Shown here in pieces: positions 11,370-21,266 of a stretch of 64,000 bases of DNA. Numbering within the stretch: the stretch's first letter is position 1; each line of letters begins with the position of its first letter. Under the pieces are notes generated by a model. It was not told the DNA's origin. It did not search any database and worked only from the letters and a program-made list of their open reading frames with translations. The stretch is from the NCBI GenBank assembly GCA_019828545.1, contig JACVRA010000243.1:1-64000 (forward strand), given 5' to 3'. This stretch comes from Paracamarosporium sp. OC-R06-R3. Its lineage: Eukaryota; Ascomycota; Dothideomycetes; Pleosporales; Didymosphaeriaceae. Position numbers and translations under genes: made by a program.

Positions 11370-13265
11370 TTATTGATATCTACTTGGTTTTTTGATCGAG
11401 CGGCCGCTGCGCGACTGGGGCGTCGATGCGACAGATGAGGCCTCACCTATATCTACAGCCTCCACCACTGCTTGTTTTTGCTTGCTCGATCGAGTAGACT
11501 GTTTTAAAGCCTTTTGATTACCTTTTTTGGATAATTTGATACAATTCTGAAGTTGCTTTGTTGCCCTACGAGCGATCTGAAGTTGAGCTTTTCTGGAGGC
11601 TTGATCAGCCTTCTCCTTGGCACGAGTCTCTCTGAGCGCCAATCGAGCAAGGCGTCTCTCACGGAGTAGTCTATCTTTAAGCTGTTTATTAGCCCTCCGT
11701 ATTGCTGTTTGCTCTGCTTTTTGGAGTCGCAATTGCTGTTCGTCAGCCTCTTTTTGCTGTAGGCGATCGTGAGCTTGCTGTAGGCGATCGTGAGCTTGCT
11801 GTATGCGATGAGGTGACCAGAAAACAGCTCCACCATTGTACTGATCTAACTGATTAATAAGGAGAGGTTTGCCTTGCTTTGAGCGCTTCTTTTTAATTGC
11901 TAGAGCCTTTTGTAGGCCTTTGTTTTCATGCTCTAAAAGCTGTTTCTTAACAGAGATAGAGTGTATAGTTCGGCTTAGCTTCTTAGCCTTATTACCCCCG
12001 CCTGTATTAACAACAGCCTTTAGTAGCCTATCAATCTTTCTCCAATCTGAAGCACTAAGTACTGAGGTTGAGCTTTCTCGTGATTCTTGCTCAGATAGCT
12101 GAGGCTGATCAAATCTATTAAGGATAGCTGCTGGGTTGAGCGGGGAGATACCTGTAGCTTTAAAAGCCCGGAGTATCAATGGCTGCCTCATTGTATTAAC
12201 CCAAGCCTCCCAGAATAAGCTAAAGAAGTCTCTCTTAGCAATTGAGGCTAGTCCTTGGCTGTTGTTGATGAATGAGGTGAGCTCATTTGAATATGCTGTT
12301 GATAGAGGCTTGAACACAGAGACATCGAGAGGCTGCAGCGTATGGGTCGCATGGGGTGGATAGATAGCCAGGAGGATCTTATTGCGATCACAGTAGTCGA
12401 TAAAATCCATAGATATATGGGATCCATGGCCATCGAGAATCAATAGCCGATATGATCGTCCAGATTTTGGCTTTGTGAGCCGATCAAACACCTGCTGTAG
12501 CCATGCTAGGCCTATCTGATTATTACTCCAGCCTGATTCTGATACTGTGATAAAGGCTTGATGGAATTGAGGATTAATATCCTCGACCCAGCTTGATTGT
12601 ACAGCCCTAGAGGTGGCCTGATAGATGAGCGACGGATCTAGGGCAGATCCGTCGGCGCATATACAGGCAATGAGCGATATCCACTCACGGCTGCCATCCT
12701 GGATTGCCTGCCGTACAGCCTTGCTCTAGTATAGAGGCCTATCAAAGATCCTCTTTGAGCGGGAGGTGATGCCAAGTAGGAAGCCTTTCTCGTCCATATT
12801 GTATGTATGCTGAGCCTCAATTGAGTACTGCTCAATCTTTTGCTGTAGGAGATCAAAATAGAGCTTATATTTAGCTGGAGAATCAGCTTTGTGGCGATTA
12901 CTATCGATGCCGGCCGTCCATCGTGATATCAAGGATTCAGTGTAGCGCCGTACAAAGCGATCAACCCACGATAAAGAGACTTTTTTTTGAGCAATAGTAG
13001 AGCCAAAGCTTTGTATCATCTGCCGTGTAGGAGGAAGGCCACGTTCAGTAAGGTGTTTGATATATTTTATAAGCTCTAGCTCTTGGTGTTGAGTAAGGTT
13101 TTGGCCTTTGTTGGGGGTGTCTTGTATCGCCTGGATGGCGCGTCTATGCTGGCGCGTCAACGTAGACCGTACAACGCCAAACTCTCTCGCATATTTTCTA
13201 TATGAAAAAGTTTCTCCTGGTTGTCACGATTCGATTGCTGCAATTGCTGCTTTAATTGGATCCAT
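11370..13265 (-). pseudogene. Pogo/Fot1 transposase with two in-frame stops
   Basis: A single frame runs from ATG 13265 to the stop at 11370 (632 codons) with TGA at 13224-13226 and TAG at 12726-12728; there is no frameshift. It begins MDPIKAAIAAIES, followed by a helix-turn-helix region (FSYRKYAREFGVVRSTL), a CENP-B-like DNA-binding segment (TERGLPPTRQMIQSFGS), then the DDE catalytic domain: first Asp in YNMDEKG, second in LILDGHGSHIS, third in HTLQPLDVSVFKPL. The C-terminus is a Lys/Arg/Gln-rich coiled-coil tail containing a short duplication (QQAHDRL twice). TGA can derive from CGA and TAG from CAG or TGG by one transition, consistent with light RIP or ordinary mutation. The inverted repeats remain recognisable, so it could be mobilised in trans. 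Confidence 0.88.
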
Positions 13266-13302
13266 AGTGGTGGAGATACGGCGTGTCAAAGTTAGGATGT
13301 TG

Positions 13303-13355
13303 CATGGTGGGGTGGCGCGTTTTGCTGACGCGGCGCACTTGGTGCCAAGATACGG
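13303..13355 (-). repeat. Right terminal inverted repeat of the pogo element
   Basis: Inverse match of 11208-11260 with one mismatch; flanked outside by TA at 13356-13357. Confidence 0.9.
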
Positions 13356-13380
13356 TACAACTTTTGCTAAAATGTTGAGA

Positions 13381-13457
13381 GTAGGCAATGCATAAAAGGC
13401 AACGAACCAAGAAGGCAACGGATTAAAGAGGCAACGAACATAAAAGGCAACGAACAT
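13381..13457. repeat. 16-bp tandem repeat, four to five units
   Basis: The core AGGCAACGAA-like motif starts at 13397, 13413, 13429 and 13445, exactly 16 bases apart, with a weaker unit (AGGCAATGCA) at 13383. It sits 24 bases outside the right end of the pogo element, so it belongs to the pre-insertion sequence. Confidence 0.75.
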
Positions 13458-14302
13458 GAAATAAGTGGGTTTGTAGATGTGTATAAGGCTGATGGCCGGA
13501 TCTAGTAATGAGATAAGGGCGTAAGTTAACCTACCCACACCTATTAGCAGAACTACGGTTGCCTGAAAATGCCTTTAGCTCTCATTGGATTACCAACGCA
13601 TAGATTAGATATTAATTATATATAAAGATACAAGTATGAATATTAATACTAGTCAAGACGAATCTCTAACCTAGGGTCGAGTAATGATTTGCATAAGAGC
13701 TTTGCTTCCTGAAGGCTCGAATTGTAGAGGCTCGTATACGTTTTGAATATTTTTGAGCTAATAATTTAAAGTACTCCTGCGCTTTTTGTCATATCATTGT
13801 ATTAGTATGGAGTATGAGAAATTACACTTTAATAAAAAATACTGCAACGTAAAATAATAGAACCATTAAACTATGTTTCCTTGTAATTTACTCCGCGCGT
13901 TAGTAATATAAGCGCGTGGTATCTTAACATACGCTGCATCAAGCAAAACAAGTCCTGTTAGTATATAAATGACTCTTAGGTCACTCTTTACAAATCTCTT
14001 CAGTTCAACAACTTGAACAATTGAGGTATACTCAAAGAGGTACGAGAAGACGGTATAATTTATTACTATAAATTTAAGATCTTTAGAAGTTGAATACTAG
14101 ATTCCTATGTGCCGATCTCATTCACTACAGCTCCACTTCCAGCCAGCTCCACAGGCTTCTGATACATCTCTACCAGGTCCATGCCATGTAGTTCTGTAGA
14201 ATAACATGGTTTAGAGGGCATCTCCATAATTAACTTAGATAGATGGTTGGTCCGCTCTGGGACGTCTTCCTGATTTAACTTGTCCAGTTGCTTTCGTTTC
14301 CT
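13458..14302. other. AT-rich, no gene recognised
   Basis: AT-rich sequence with frequent TA/TAA steps and no open frame of note; may be RIP-affected or the 3' flank of the protease pseudogene. Confidence 0.4.
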
Positions 14303-15662
14303 CTAGTGGATGATAAACAATAGACCTAGTGAAATTATCGTACATACTCCAATTACTGTTCCCATAATGGCACCTTTGCTTAGCGTTATACTATAATTCC
14401 CATGATCCAGGGTGCTGTTTTCATTTGGTTGGCTTGGAGACGTTGCTAGTGGCAATATTGGAACGATCTGCTGCGTAGGCATCGGAGATTCCATTTTCGC
14501 TTGATAGAGAGAGAATTTCGACCGTTCATAGTCAGCAATAACGTAGGCCTCCTGGAGGAATACCCGCCCAAGCCTGTATTGAGAATCATTCGCTGCTCTT
14601 CGCATTGGAAAATAACGCGTCGTATTTTTAAAGATTGGATACGATGCTTCTATATCAAATGCGACATAAGGAATCTTGATGTTGATTCGCTTGTCTGGGC
14701 CATTGTTGAGTCCAAGACCAAATGTGATAGAAGCATTTGTTTCTTTTAGGGTTTGCCGGATGCTAAGGTTGCCGGCTTTGTAATGATCTGTAAAGGGATT
14801 ATACGATAATCTAAAGGCTTCTTCGAAATGATCACAAACCTCGCGCGGCAGCCAAAGATGGGGAATGGTGGAATCTATTAATGCGTACACGTTTTTTGTG
14901 TCATCTTTTAGGGTCGTAGAGCCTTGGAGCAAGCTAGATGCCGTTATGGTCTTGACTATGATGCTAAAGGGCTTTGAGTCGTTGGTATTGAATGGGAATT
15001 CATTTTCGGCACCATGGAAGCGGGATTTGTCGTATCCTCCTAGTGTAAGACTCCCATATACTTTCAGTACTTCTTTACTCTTATTAGAATTAGGCTTTGA
15101 ATTGAATTCATTTTAACTCACGATATGATGCACCTGCCGTGTATCCCCATGAAAGGCTTGGGATCCTTCCTAAAGCTTTCAAAGATTGGAGCACAGAAGG
15201 TAATGGAGAGTTCAAATTCGTAAAATTGATTAATTTTGCTCCAAGGCCAAAGACGCCAAGATAATAGTCCTCGGTGGCAATTGCAGATATGACTTGGTTC
15301 TCGAGCTGAATACCTCCTGAATTGGGAACCTGGAGCCCAATGGTATCAAAACCATATAAACCGTTTCCTACGTAACCAAGCTCTGCTTCTTGGAAAAGAT
15401 CACAAATGCCAATCTCTTTCCAGGTAGATCAGGCGTTTATTTGGAAGAGGCTACCTACAGCACCTCGTGAGATAGCGCAGCGCGGTATATTATCATCGGC
15501 GCATGCTTCAGGAAGTGGTACCTGTGTTTCTTCCCCCACTGTTGATGGCAGAACGCGGAAGACCTGAGCTGGAGTACCAACATGGACAGCGAATAAGCTC
15601 TATAAACCATCATTCCCATCCCAATATTAGGATAGGGCAAAACTGATTGGATCCGGTGGCAT
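14303..15662 (-). pseudogene. Pepsin-type aspartyl protease with C-terminal membrane anchor, decayed
   Basis: Minus-strand frames encode the A1 protease pattern: YWDGNDGL and FAVHVGTPAQVFRVLPSTV at the N-side, SRGAVGSLFQINA, STWKEIGICDLF, GYVGNGLYGFDTIGLQ, then SWGYTAGASY, an intron at 15061-15121 (61 nt, GTGAG...AAG), GSLTLGGYDKSRF, the second catalytic region ALIDSTIPHLWLP, and YRLGRVFLQEAYVIADY. A hydrophobic helix (IMGTVIGVCTIISLGLLFI) ends the protein, as in membrane-tethered fungal aspartyl proteases. In-frame stops lie at 15627-15629 (TAA), 15600-15602 (TAG, where Trp is expected) and 15429-15431 (TGA). No signal peptide precedes the first block, so the 5' end is missing. The first catalytic DTG reads as PST, which some fungal relatives share. 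Confidence 0.78.
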
Positions 15663-15879
15663 GTTAAATTATCTATAGAAAGAATCGGTGGTAAAATAAA
15701 CCGTAGATATCTCTAGAAAATGCGGAATTTACAGACGATGTATTTTTCTTTTAAGTAAAGATTAAATTATTCGGAGATATCTACAGGTTGATCAAGTCTC
15801 ATATACAAATCCCATCGGAAATAACGAGCAGTGTTCGTACGCAGTATGGATTAGATAAGGATATCTACTTAATGCGCCT

Positions 15880-15980
15880 NNNNNNNNNNNNNNNNNNNNN
15901 NNNNNNNNNNNNNNNNNNNNNNNNNNNNNNNNNNNNNNNNNNNNNNNNNNNNNNNNNNNNNNNNNNNNNNNNNNNNNNNN
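15880..15980. other. Assembly gap, 101 N
   Basis: Run of N between the protease 5' flank and the decayed repeat at 16055. The true distance may differ. Confidence 0.99.
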
Positions 15981-16054
15981 TTTTGGAGTCCCACCCTTTC
16001 ACCCCGTACGCTATATACACCGTACAAAGCTCATGCCAGTTTGCAGTATATAAT

Positions 16055-16800
16055 ACTTAGCTAGCTAGAGTCCATTCAATAGTAGAGGTTTAATTTTGCA
16101 ATATCCCATGCAGAAAGCCATCGCAATATGCCTTTTCGCGTCTCATACGGAGTAAAAAGATCTAAAAGAGTTGCAACCATTACTAAGAAGCTCTAAGTAT
16201 TAGTACTGCAAAGGCTAGATAGTATTTATATCCAGGGTTAGAGTGGTTCATTCAAACAGAACCGCTAAAATAGCGCTGTAACACATTAATAGATGTAATA
16301 GATCTATAGTACTCTAGATAACTTTAGTAATGCCTTCATTAAAAGACTAGCTAATCTAACGTTACGTCGCTTTTGTTATTGGACATTTCGTCAACCTAGA
16401 TCGCTTACAGGGAAGTACAGAGGAGTAGGTCGGTTTATTGCTAACGCATACTAATTTGAGGCTGCTCTTACTTTAGAATCTTAGAATGCCTATCAGAGAG
16501 CAAGTTCCTGTTAAGAAAGGTATAGAATATTTTGATTGGCATAATGTTCTTGTAACATCCTTGAAGCAGCACTTACATGATTTACTCTCTAACAGCTACT
16601 AAAATACCGTCGAGAAGAGAATAATATAGTGGCATAGTATCTATCATATATATGTAGGCTATAAGAAGGACGAAGGAACATACACTATATAAAGTAAAAT
16701 TTTATGGCTTTCTATTCATTTAAAGCTAACGATACCTCCTAGTTAGCAGTTCCATAGCTTCGGAGTTTTACTTCTTAAGCCTACAGCAGCGTAGACATAG
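16055..16800. repeat. AT-rich RIP-like decayed repeat; shares a 29-bp block with the window start
   Basis: The sequence TTAGCTAGCTAGAGTCCATT near 16057-16077 repeats almost exactly at 6-28. Downstream, a plus-strand frame shows coding-like runs (NAFIKRLANLTLRRFCYWTF) broken by many TAA/TAG codons in positions compatible with CAA/CAG/TGG changes. I could not assign a family. It may be another piece of the same element class as 1-1905. Confidence 0.4.
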
Positions 16801-17325
16801 TTTCCAAAATGACTTATTACGTGATGATCCGTTCACTACAAAGCGAGGCGTATCTCACACCCTCCCCCAGTTATTATCTTGATTTCTCAGTCCGCTTTTT
16901 TTCTACTCTTTCCGCAGGGTATGCTTTGTTGCTGAGTGTGCTGAGATTGCGCTGCAGCGACTGCGTCAATGGCCCTAGTGATAGGCACTACGTCCAAGAT
17001 AACTAATGGTTCGCTTTAGTCGACGCCTTATAAGGATACAATTAATCACTATTTCTTTATGATACTTCTAACTCTGATTCCGAGCATTTAAAACTTTGTT
17101 TTGGCATTGCGTAGTTGGATGAACAGGTTACACGAAATGCCCCACGCTGAAACAGGGCACCCGAGCACCACACCCAAGCTTTGCTTTCTAGCCATCTACA
17201 AATATATCCGAGGTTGACGCTACACTCCAAGAAGGCTACTCCGGTGCTTTGGTCGTGGCGCAGCTAACCTATCCTAGCCGATAACCGCTACGACGGTCTC
17301 GTCGTCTACGAGACGCCGCGCAACC
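16801..17325. other. No gene recognised; 5' flank of the Zn2Cys6 fragment
   Basis: A 65-codon frame at 16809-17006 has no recognisable motif. The sequence becomes more GC-balanced from about 17120. Confidence 0.35.
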
Positions 17326-17607
17326 ATGTCTTCCAGCGCAACGGCCTCATTGGGCAGAAAGATCGCGATACCTCGCCCCCTACTGATCAATCAGTTACGT
17401 GTTTTTAAGGAGCAAAGGAGAGTCAGCTGTGCATGCACTGCCTGCCGTTCCCACAAGATCAAATGCACAGGCGATGTCCTACAGTGCAAACATTGTAAGA
17501 CGACTGGCTGTGAATGCGTTTATATAAGGTCTTGCAAGGATTGCCTTACAACGTTAGTGCAAGTTCCTTTCCTGTTCAGAGCATGGGGTTTGTTAAGTAT
17601 CCTCTGA
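17326..17607 (+). pseudogene. Truncated Zn(2)-Cys(6) fungal transcription factor fragment
   Basis: The 93-aa frame contains one binuclear zinc cluster at about residues 36-65: C-TA-C-RSHKIK-C-TGDVLQ-C-KH-C-KTTGCE-C. This is the canonical C-x2-C-x6-C-x6-C-x2-C-x6-C of fungal DNA-binding factors. A basic leader (LRVFKEQRR) precedes it. The usual linker, dimerisation coil and large fungal-specific regulatory domain are absent, and no exon that could supply them is visible before gene X. Either the gene is a 5' remnant or a frameshift or rearrangement cut it off; after CVYIRS the reading becomes unlike such proteins. Start chosen at ATG 17326, the only one upstream of the cluster. Confidence 0.65.
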
Positions 17608-18242
17608 CCCTACTAGCGTAACCGAACGAAGCAAGGCTATGGCTAGAAACAATGGACATTAGAACGACGCCGCCTTCGTACATCAATTCCAATAGAATAA
17701 TGCTCGTATACATAAGCAATTCTACGCTTTCGGTCGCCTTAAAAAAGAAAGTTTAAGCACAATGGCGTCTCCCAAAATGGGGAAGACAAACGTAGTTCAC
17801 GACCACCTCCACCCAACCACTCCCCCTTCCTTTCTTAGCCCATCCACATTCCCTCTTTTCTGCATCCACGGCTGAAGGAAACCCCGATTACTTTATTATT
17901 AAATGGGAGTTATGTTATCTAACTCTAGTGTCAGCTAGTCGAGCGTGGTAGATATGACAACTACCTTACTGCAGAGGTCGATAAGACGTGTAGTGTACGT
18001 TGCAAAAGAAATGACGAGAGGAAGAATAAGAGGGATTGAAGGCCGCTCAGGACACATTTTCTACTGCTCTGCACAATGTCTTCACCACGCTACCATCTTC
18101 ACTTTCACCTTCACCTTCACTGCCAATGCCGCCGCGCTACCCTCGTGCTGCCCTCCGGTTTCTTGCCAACATGACCCACTCCGCACCCTCTTCTCTTATT
18201 TGCTATTACGCCAGCCGCTCGCCCTAGCCGGCAACGACAACA
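17608..18242. other. Upstream region of gene X copy A
   Basis: No conserved frame. From 18098 to 18123 the plus strand carries a pyrimidine tract of repeated TTCACC units, and a similar tract lies upstream of copy B (42728-42776, opposite strand), so the leaders of the two gene X copies appear related. Confidence 0.5.
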
Positions 18243-19375
18243 ATGGTGGGCTGGATGAACAATCCCCGTTGGGGAGATGTTGATATTTTCAACCTGCTTG
18301 GACTTGACCCACTTACAACGAACCTGTCATGGACTGTGATCGACAAGCGCCCTCGTCAGATCAATGCGAAGCTCAAGCCTAATGATCCGACTGTCGTAGC
18401 ACCCGAGGGCGTTTCTGTTGGCCTCATCAATGCCTTTCGATCGGATATCTTCGACCTGCTGCACCCGACAAAGGAAGGCGCTAACGGGCAACTCTTCCAA
18501 ACCGACCCTACTGCCGAATCTTCGCGCGCAGTTGCTGATGCCCTTGCAAAGATCAATGATGCCAAGCTGATCAACTACCGGAAGACATGGGACGCTGATA
18601 TCGGTGTGCCGGGTAACTGGCTGGGCCTTGAACCGCGTGTAAGGGATGGAGACGCGAGCGCCGGTGACCGTGTGGCGGATTCTCCGACGCAGGCAACTGC
18701 GGCCGCATCTGTTGTAAGTGTGATACGGTACTAAATATCCACATATTAACCATTCAGTAGATAGAAGTGGCTACGGCTTCACCTGTGCAACATGCGCATG
18801 CCACTGGCGTTGAATTGGGCACGTCGGTCAACACGGCCATTGTCCTGACTGAGGATGGGACGCGCGACGACCCAATCACGCTCGACGACAATGTGGGACT
18901 AGCGTTTACCATCAACCCAAGCAACGCAATTGTCCCTCTTCACCAACAGGAGCGATATATGCAGCTTGTCCGCAGTCCACAAGCTTTCGTCTACGCCATG
19001 GCCCCAAGCCGACTCCGCGCTCTTGCACAGCGATTCAAAAACAACAACAAAGGAGCCATGGTGATCGGTATGGTGCGAAGGCCAGATTGGGACGCTGCAC
19101 AGACTTTCGCTGAATATATCTGTGTAGCTGCTCTTAATGGTAACATCATGACAATTCGTGTCTACAAGAAGAGTCTTGAGGGCAACAACCTTCCTGCTTG
19201 GCCAGGCGGTGGAACCGTCTTCGTTTCTATCGATGATATCAAGCGCCGTGGCTATCTCTTCCGGACGTTCCATGATTTCAACAAGGAGCGTATTAAGAAA
19301 TATTTGCTACGCTTACGCGAACAAGATGCGTTACCACGGATCCGAGGCGATGCTCTGGTGGTTCGTGGCAGATAG
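18243..19375 (+). CDS. Gene X copy A: unknown two-exon protein, intact, 361 aa
   Basis: One intron at 18714-18760 (47 nt, GTAAGT, TACTAAA branch site, TAG acceptor; the earlier CAG would give a stop) joins two frames. The N-terminal part (residues about 10-125) reads DIFNLLGLDPLTTNLSW ... FRSDIFDLLHP ... ALAKINDAKLINYRKTWD. Its spacing recalls a degenerate J domain without HPD, which is inference only. After an acidic stretch, EDGTRDDPITLDD resembles a SUMO-interaction motif, also inference. The C-terminal part (YAMAPSRLRALAQRF, WDAAQTFAEYICVAALNG, IDDIKRRGYLFRTFHDFNK) is shared with copy B. The two copies have the same intron position and phase and many conservative differences, implying past selection on protein. 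I know no function. Start: ATG 18243, aligned with the start of copy B. Confidence 0.72.
18714..18760 (+). other. Intron of gene X copy A
   Basis: GTAAGT donor, TACTAAA branch site, TAG acceptor; position and phase are the same as the copy B intron at 42065-42114. Confidence 0.8.
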
Positions 19376-20246
19376 GTTTTGGTGCGGCGAGGACTGAAGA
19401 TCAGCAGATACCAAGTGGAACGGTGTGGTTTGAGGTAGTCTTTGGATTTATGATAATGGCATCACCGAGGGCGGTTTGGTTATGCGCGTGCGAAATTTTT
19501 TCGCTCGAATTAGACGTCTTCCACTGGGAGGAGATATTGGGCGAGGTAGAAGCTGTACACTGGCGCTGCGGATCCCATCTTGTCACATGTCCAATTGCAG
19601 CATCTAGTCTACGCTACAACAATTGCCTCCAATCTTCCTTTGTAGGACTGTGCCAGAGAAGGTCAGTGGAAGAGCTGTCTGCTGTCAGGTCTCATGGAGC
19701 TGATGCAAAAGCTATGGCTAATAATAAAGTTGAGCGCATCAAAAAAGTGTATGTTCTCTAAATTTAACAAAATTTCGTTTTTTCAATCCGCCCACCCAAT
19801 CTGCCTAACGTATATCCACCTATAACGGAACACCCATCGTAATGGAACAAGATTCATTACTTAAGCATTATAAAGGCGCATTAATACGCCTCTAGACTGC
19901 AAACTTTTTTTATTTGTCGGATTCGAGCTATCCCGCGAGCTTAGGCGAAAACGGGAAACAGATAGGGGCCAGGTTCAAGCGCAATTCCTAAACGAGACGC
20001 ATCAGGTCTAATTCGCAGGAGCCCCAGGGAGATATAGGTAGGGTGAATAGAGGAGCCGAAGTTACTCTGAGATAGTCTTGAAGAACTCCTGAGCAAGAGG
20101 AGGCAACATAGAAAACCATGAAAGAATAGAAAACAATTGTACAATAGGCTCTTAATAGGATTAATCTCTACTTAGCACGGAATTCCTTTAATACTTGTTC
20201 AAAGCAGTCTAACTACACAACACTATCTATTGTAGAAACCCTAACT
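19376..20246. other. No gene recognised
   Basis: 3' flank of gene X copy A. The plus-strand frame at 19423-19761 has no recognisable motif and could be untranslated sequence. AT content rises after 19760. Confidence 0.35.
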
Positions 20247-21266
20247 CTAACTATATTCACAACCTCTTTCTTCTTCATAAACATCAAATCTAAATAAAGA
20301 CTTGATGCCATTTCCATTTTCAACTATTCCATAGAGGCTCCCATACTCATCCCACTTTAGGTCTGAGATCTTACAATCTTTATTAGTCCATCTATAGGTA
20401 TAGCAGCATTTAGGCTCTATTAATACTCCGGTCTCTTTATATTTCCAGAGGGTTATTTCGGGGACATCCGCACTAAAGGTAATGAGATAATCGTCTACTA
20501 ACATCGCTTCCCTGACACGTATAGCTTTCCCTACACGCATAGCTTCCCCAACACGCATAGAGAGGGGTCTTCCCTTTCTTTGCTTAACCCATTCATAAGG
20601 GACGATCTGGATATTCTTCTGCTTTTCAAGAATAAGACATTCATCGTAAATGTCTAATAGCGCGAGATCATTTAAGGAATCCAATTCTTCAACCGGCATC
20701 GTGCCTGTTAACTGAAGCTTATCTTTCATATTAATAGACAATATAATAATGCGTCTCTTGCGTTCCCGATCTTTATACGCAATGATAATGTCAAAAAGGT
20801 TTAACATTTGGCACATCTCAATCGAGCCGTCCACATAATACGTAGCCGGATCTTCGCTCAAGGTAATGTCTCTAAAGTATACAATAGCGCTGCAATGACC
20901 GTTCATCCACGTCTTTAAAGATGTATACAGCACAACACTGTTAACATGTACATAGAGAAGCTGACTCTTTACTGAACTAAGTCTTTTAGTTTTAGGGAGT
21001 TTAACCCACTCTTCGTCTTGGGTCCTTCTGTAGCTTGAAAGCGTGTTCCCTTGAGTAATATGAATGGTTCTTGATAGCATGTCTATGGCCATTGAATCTA
21101 GGGTTGGTTCATCTTTTAGATCCTTATTAAGTTCGAGCTTTCCGGTCCAATTATTAAAGATGCGTAAGTAGTGTGAGGTTGTGTATACAGCTCGAAAACA
21201 TCCCACTGCTTCGTAAGTAAGGACTTCCCCATCTTTAATAAACTCTTTAGGGCTTGTTGCTTGCAT
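20247..21266 (-). CDS. Unknown 339-aa protein with short internal repeat
   Basis: One uninterrupted frame from ATG 21266 to TAG at 20247. It is rich in alternating hydrophobic beta-like segments with Trp/Tyr (FRAVYTTSHYLRIFNNWTG, YLITFSADVPEITLWKYKE, CKISDLKWDEYGSLYGIVE) spaced about 40-50 residues apart, which could be blades of a divergent beta-propeller; this is inference and no WD signature is clear. Near residue 240 an 18-bp repeat gives MRVGEAMRVGKAIRVREAM, three imperfect copies of a six-residue unit. The base composition is lower in GC than the genes at 44-60 kb. Flanks hold no linked gene. It may be an accessory gene or part of a mobile element; I do not recognise it. Confidence 0.5.
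   Translation of the reverse strand: MQATSPKEFIKDGEVLTYEAVGCFRAVYTTSHYLRIFNNWTGKLELNKDLKDEPTLDSMAIDMLSRTIHITQGNTLSSYRRTQDEEWVKLPKTKRLSSVKSQLLYVHVNSVVLYTSLKTWMNGHCSAIVYFRDITLSEDPATYYVDGSIEMCQMLNLFDIIIAYKDRERKRRIIILSINMKDKLQLTGTMPVEELDSLNDLALLDIYDECLILEKQKNIQIVPYEWVKQRKGRPLSMRVGEAMRVGKAIRVREAMLVDDYLITFSADVPEITLWKYKETGVLIEPKCCYTYRWTNKDCKISDLKWDEYGSLYGIVENGNGIKSLFRFDVYEEERGCEYS

Larger units (their letters stand above)
11208..13355 (-). mobile_element. Nearly intact pogo/Fot1-type DNA transposon, 2148 bp, TA target site
   Basis: The element is bounded by 53-bp terminal inverted repeats (11208-11260 and 13303-13355) that differ at one position, both starting CCGTATCTTGGCACC when read inward. TA flanks it at 11206-11207 and 13356-13357, the TA duplication expected of the Tc1/mariner-pogo superfamily. 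It carries one transposase frame on the minus strand. The near-identical repeats suggest a comparatively recent insertion. The left TA coincides with the end of the older pogo copy. Confidence 0.9.
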
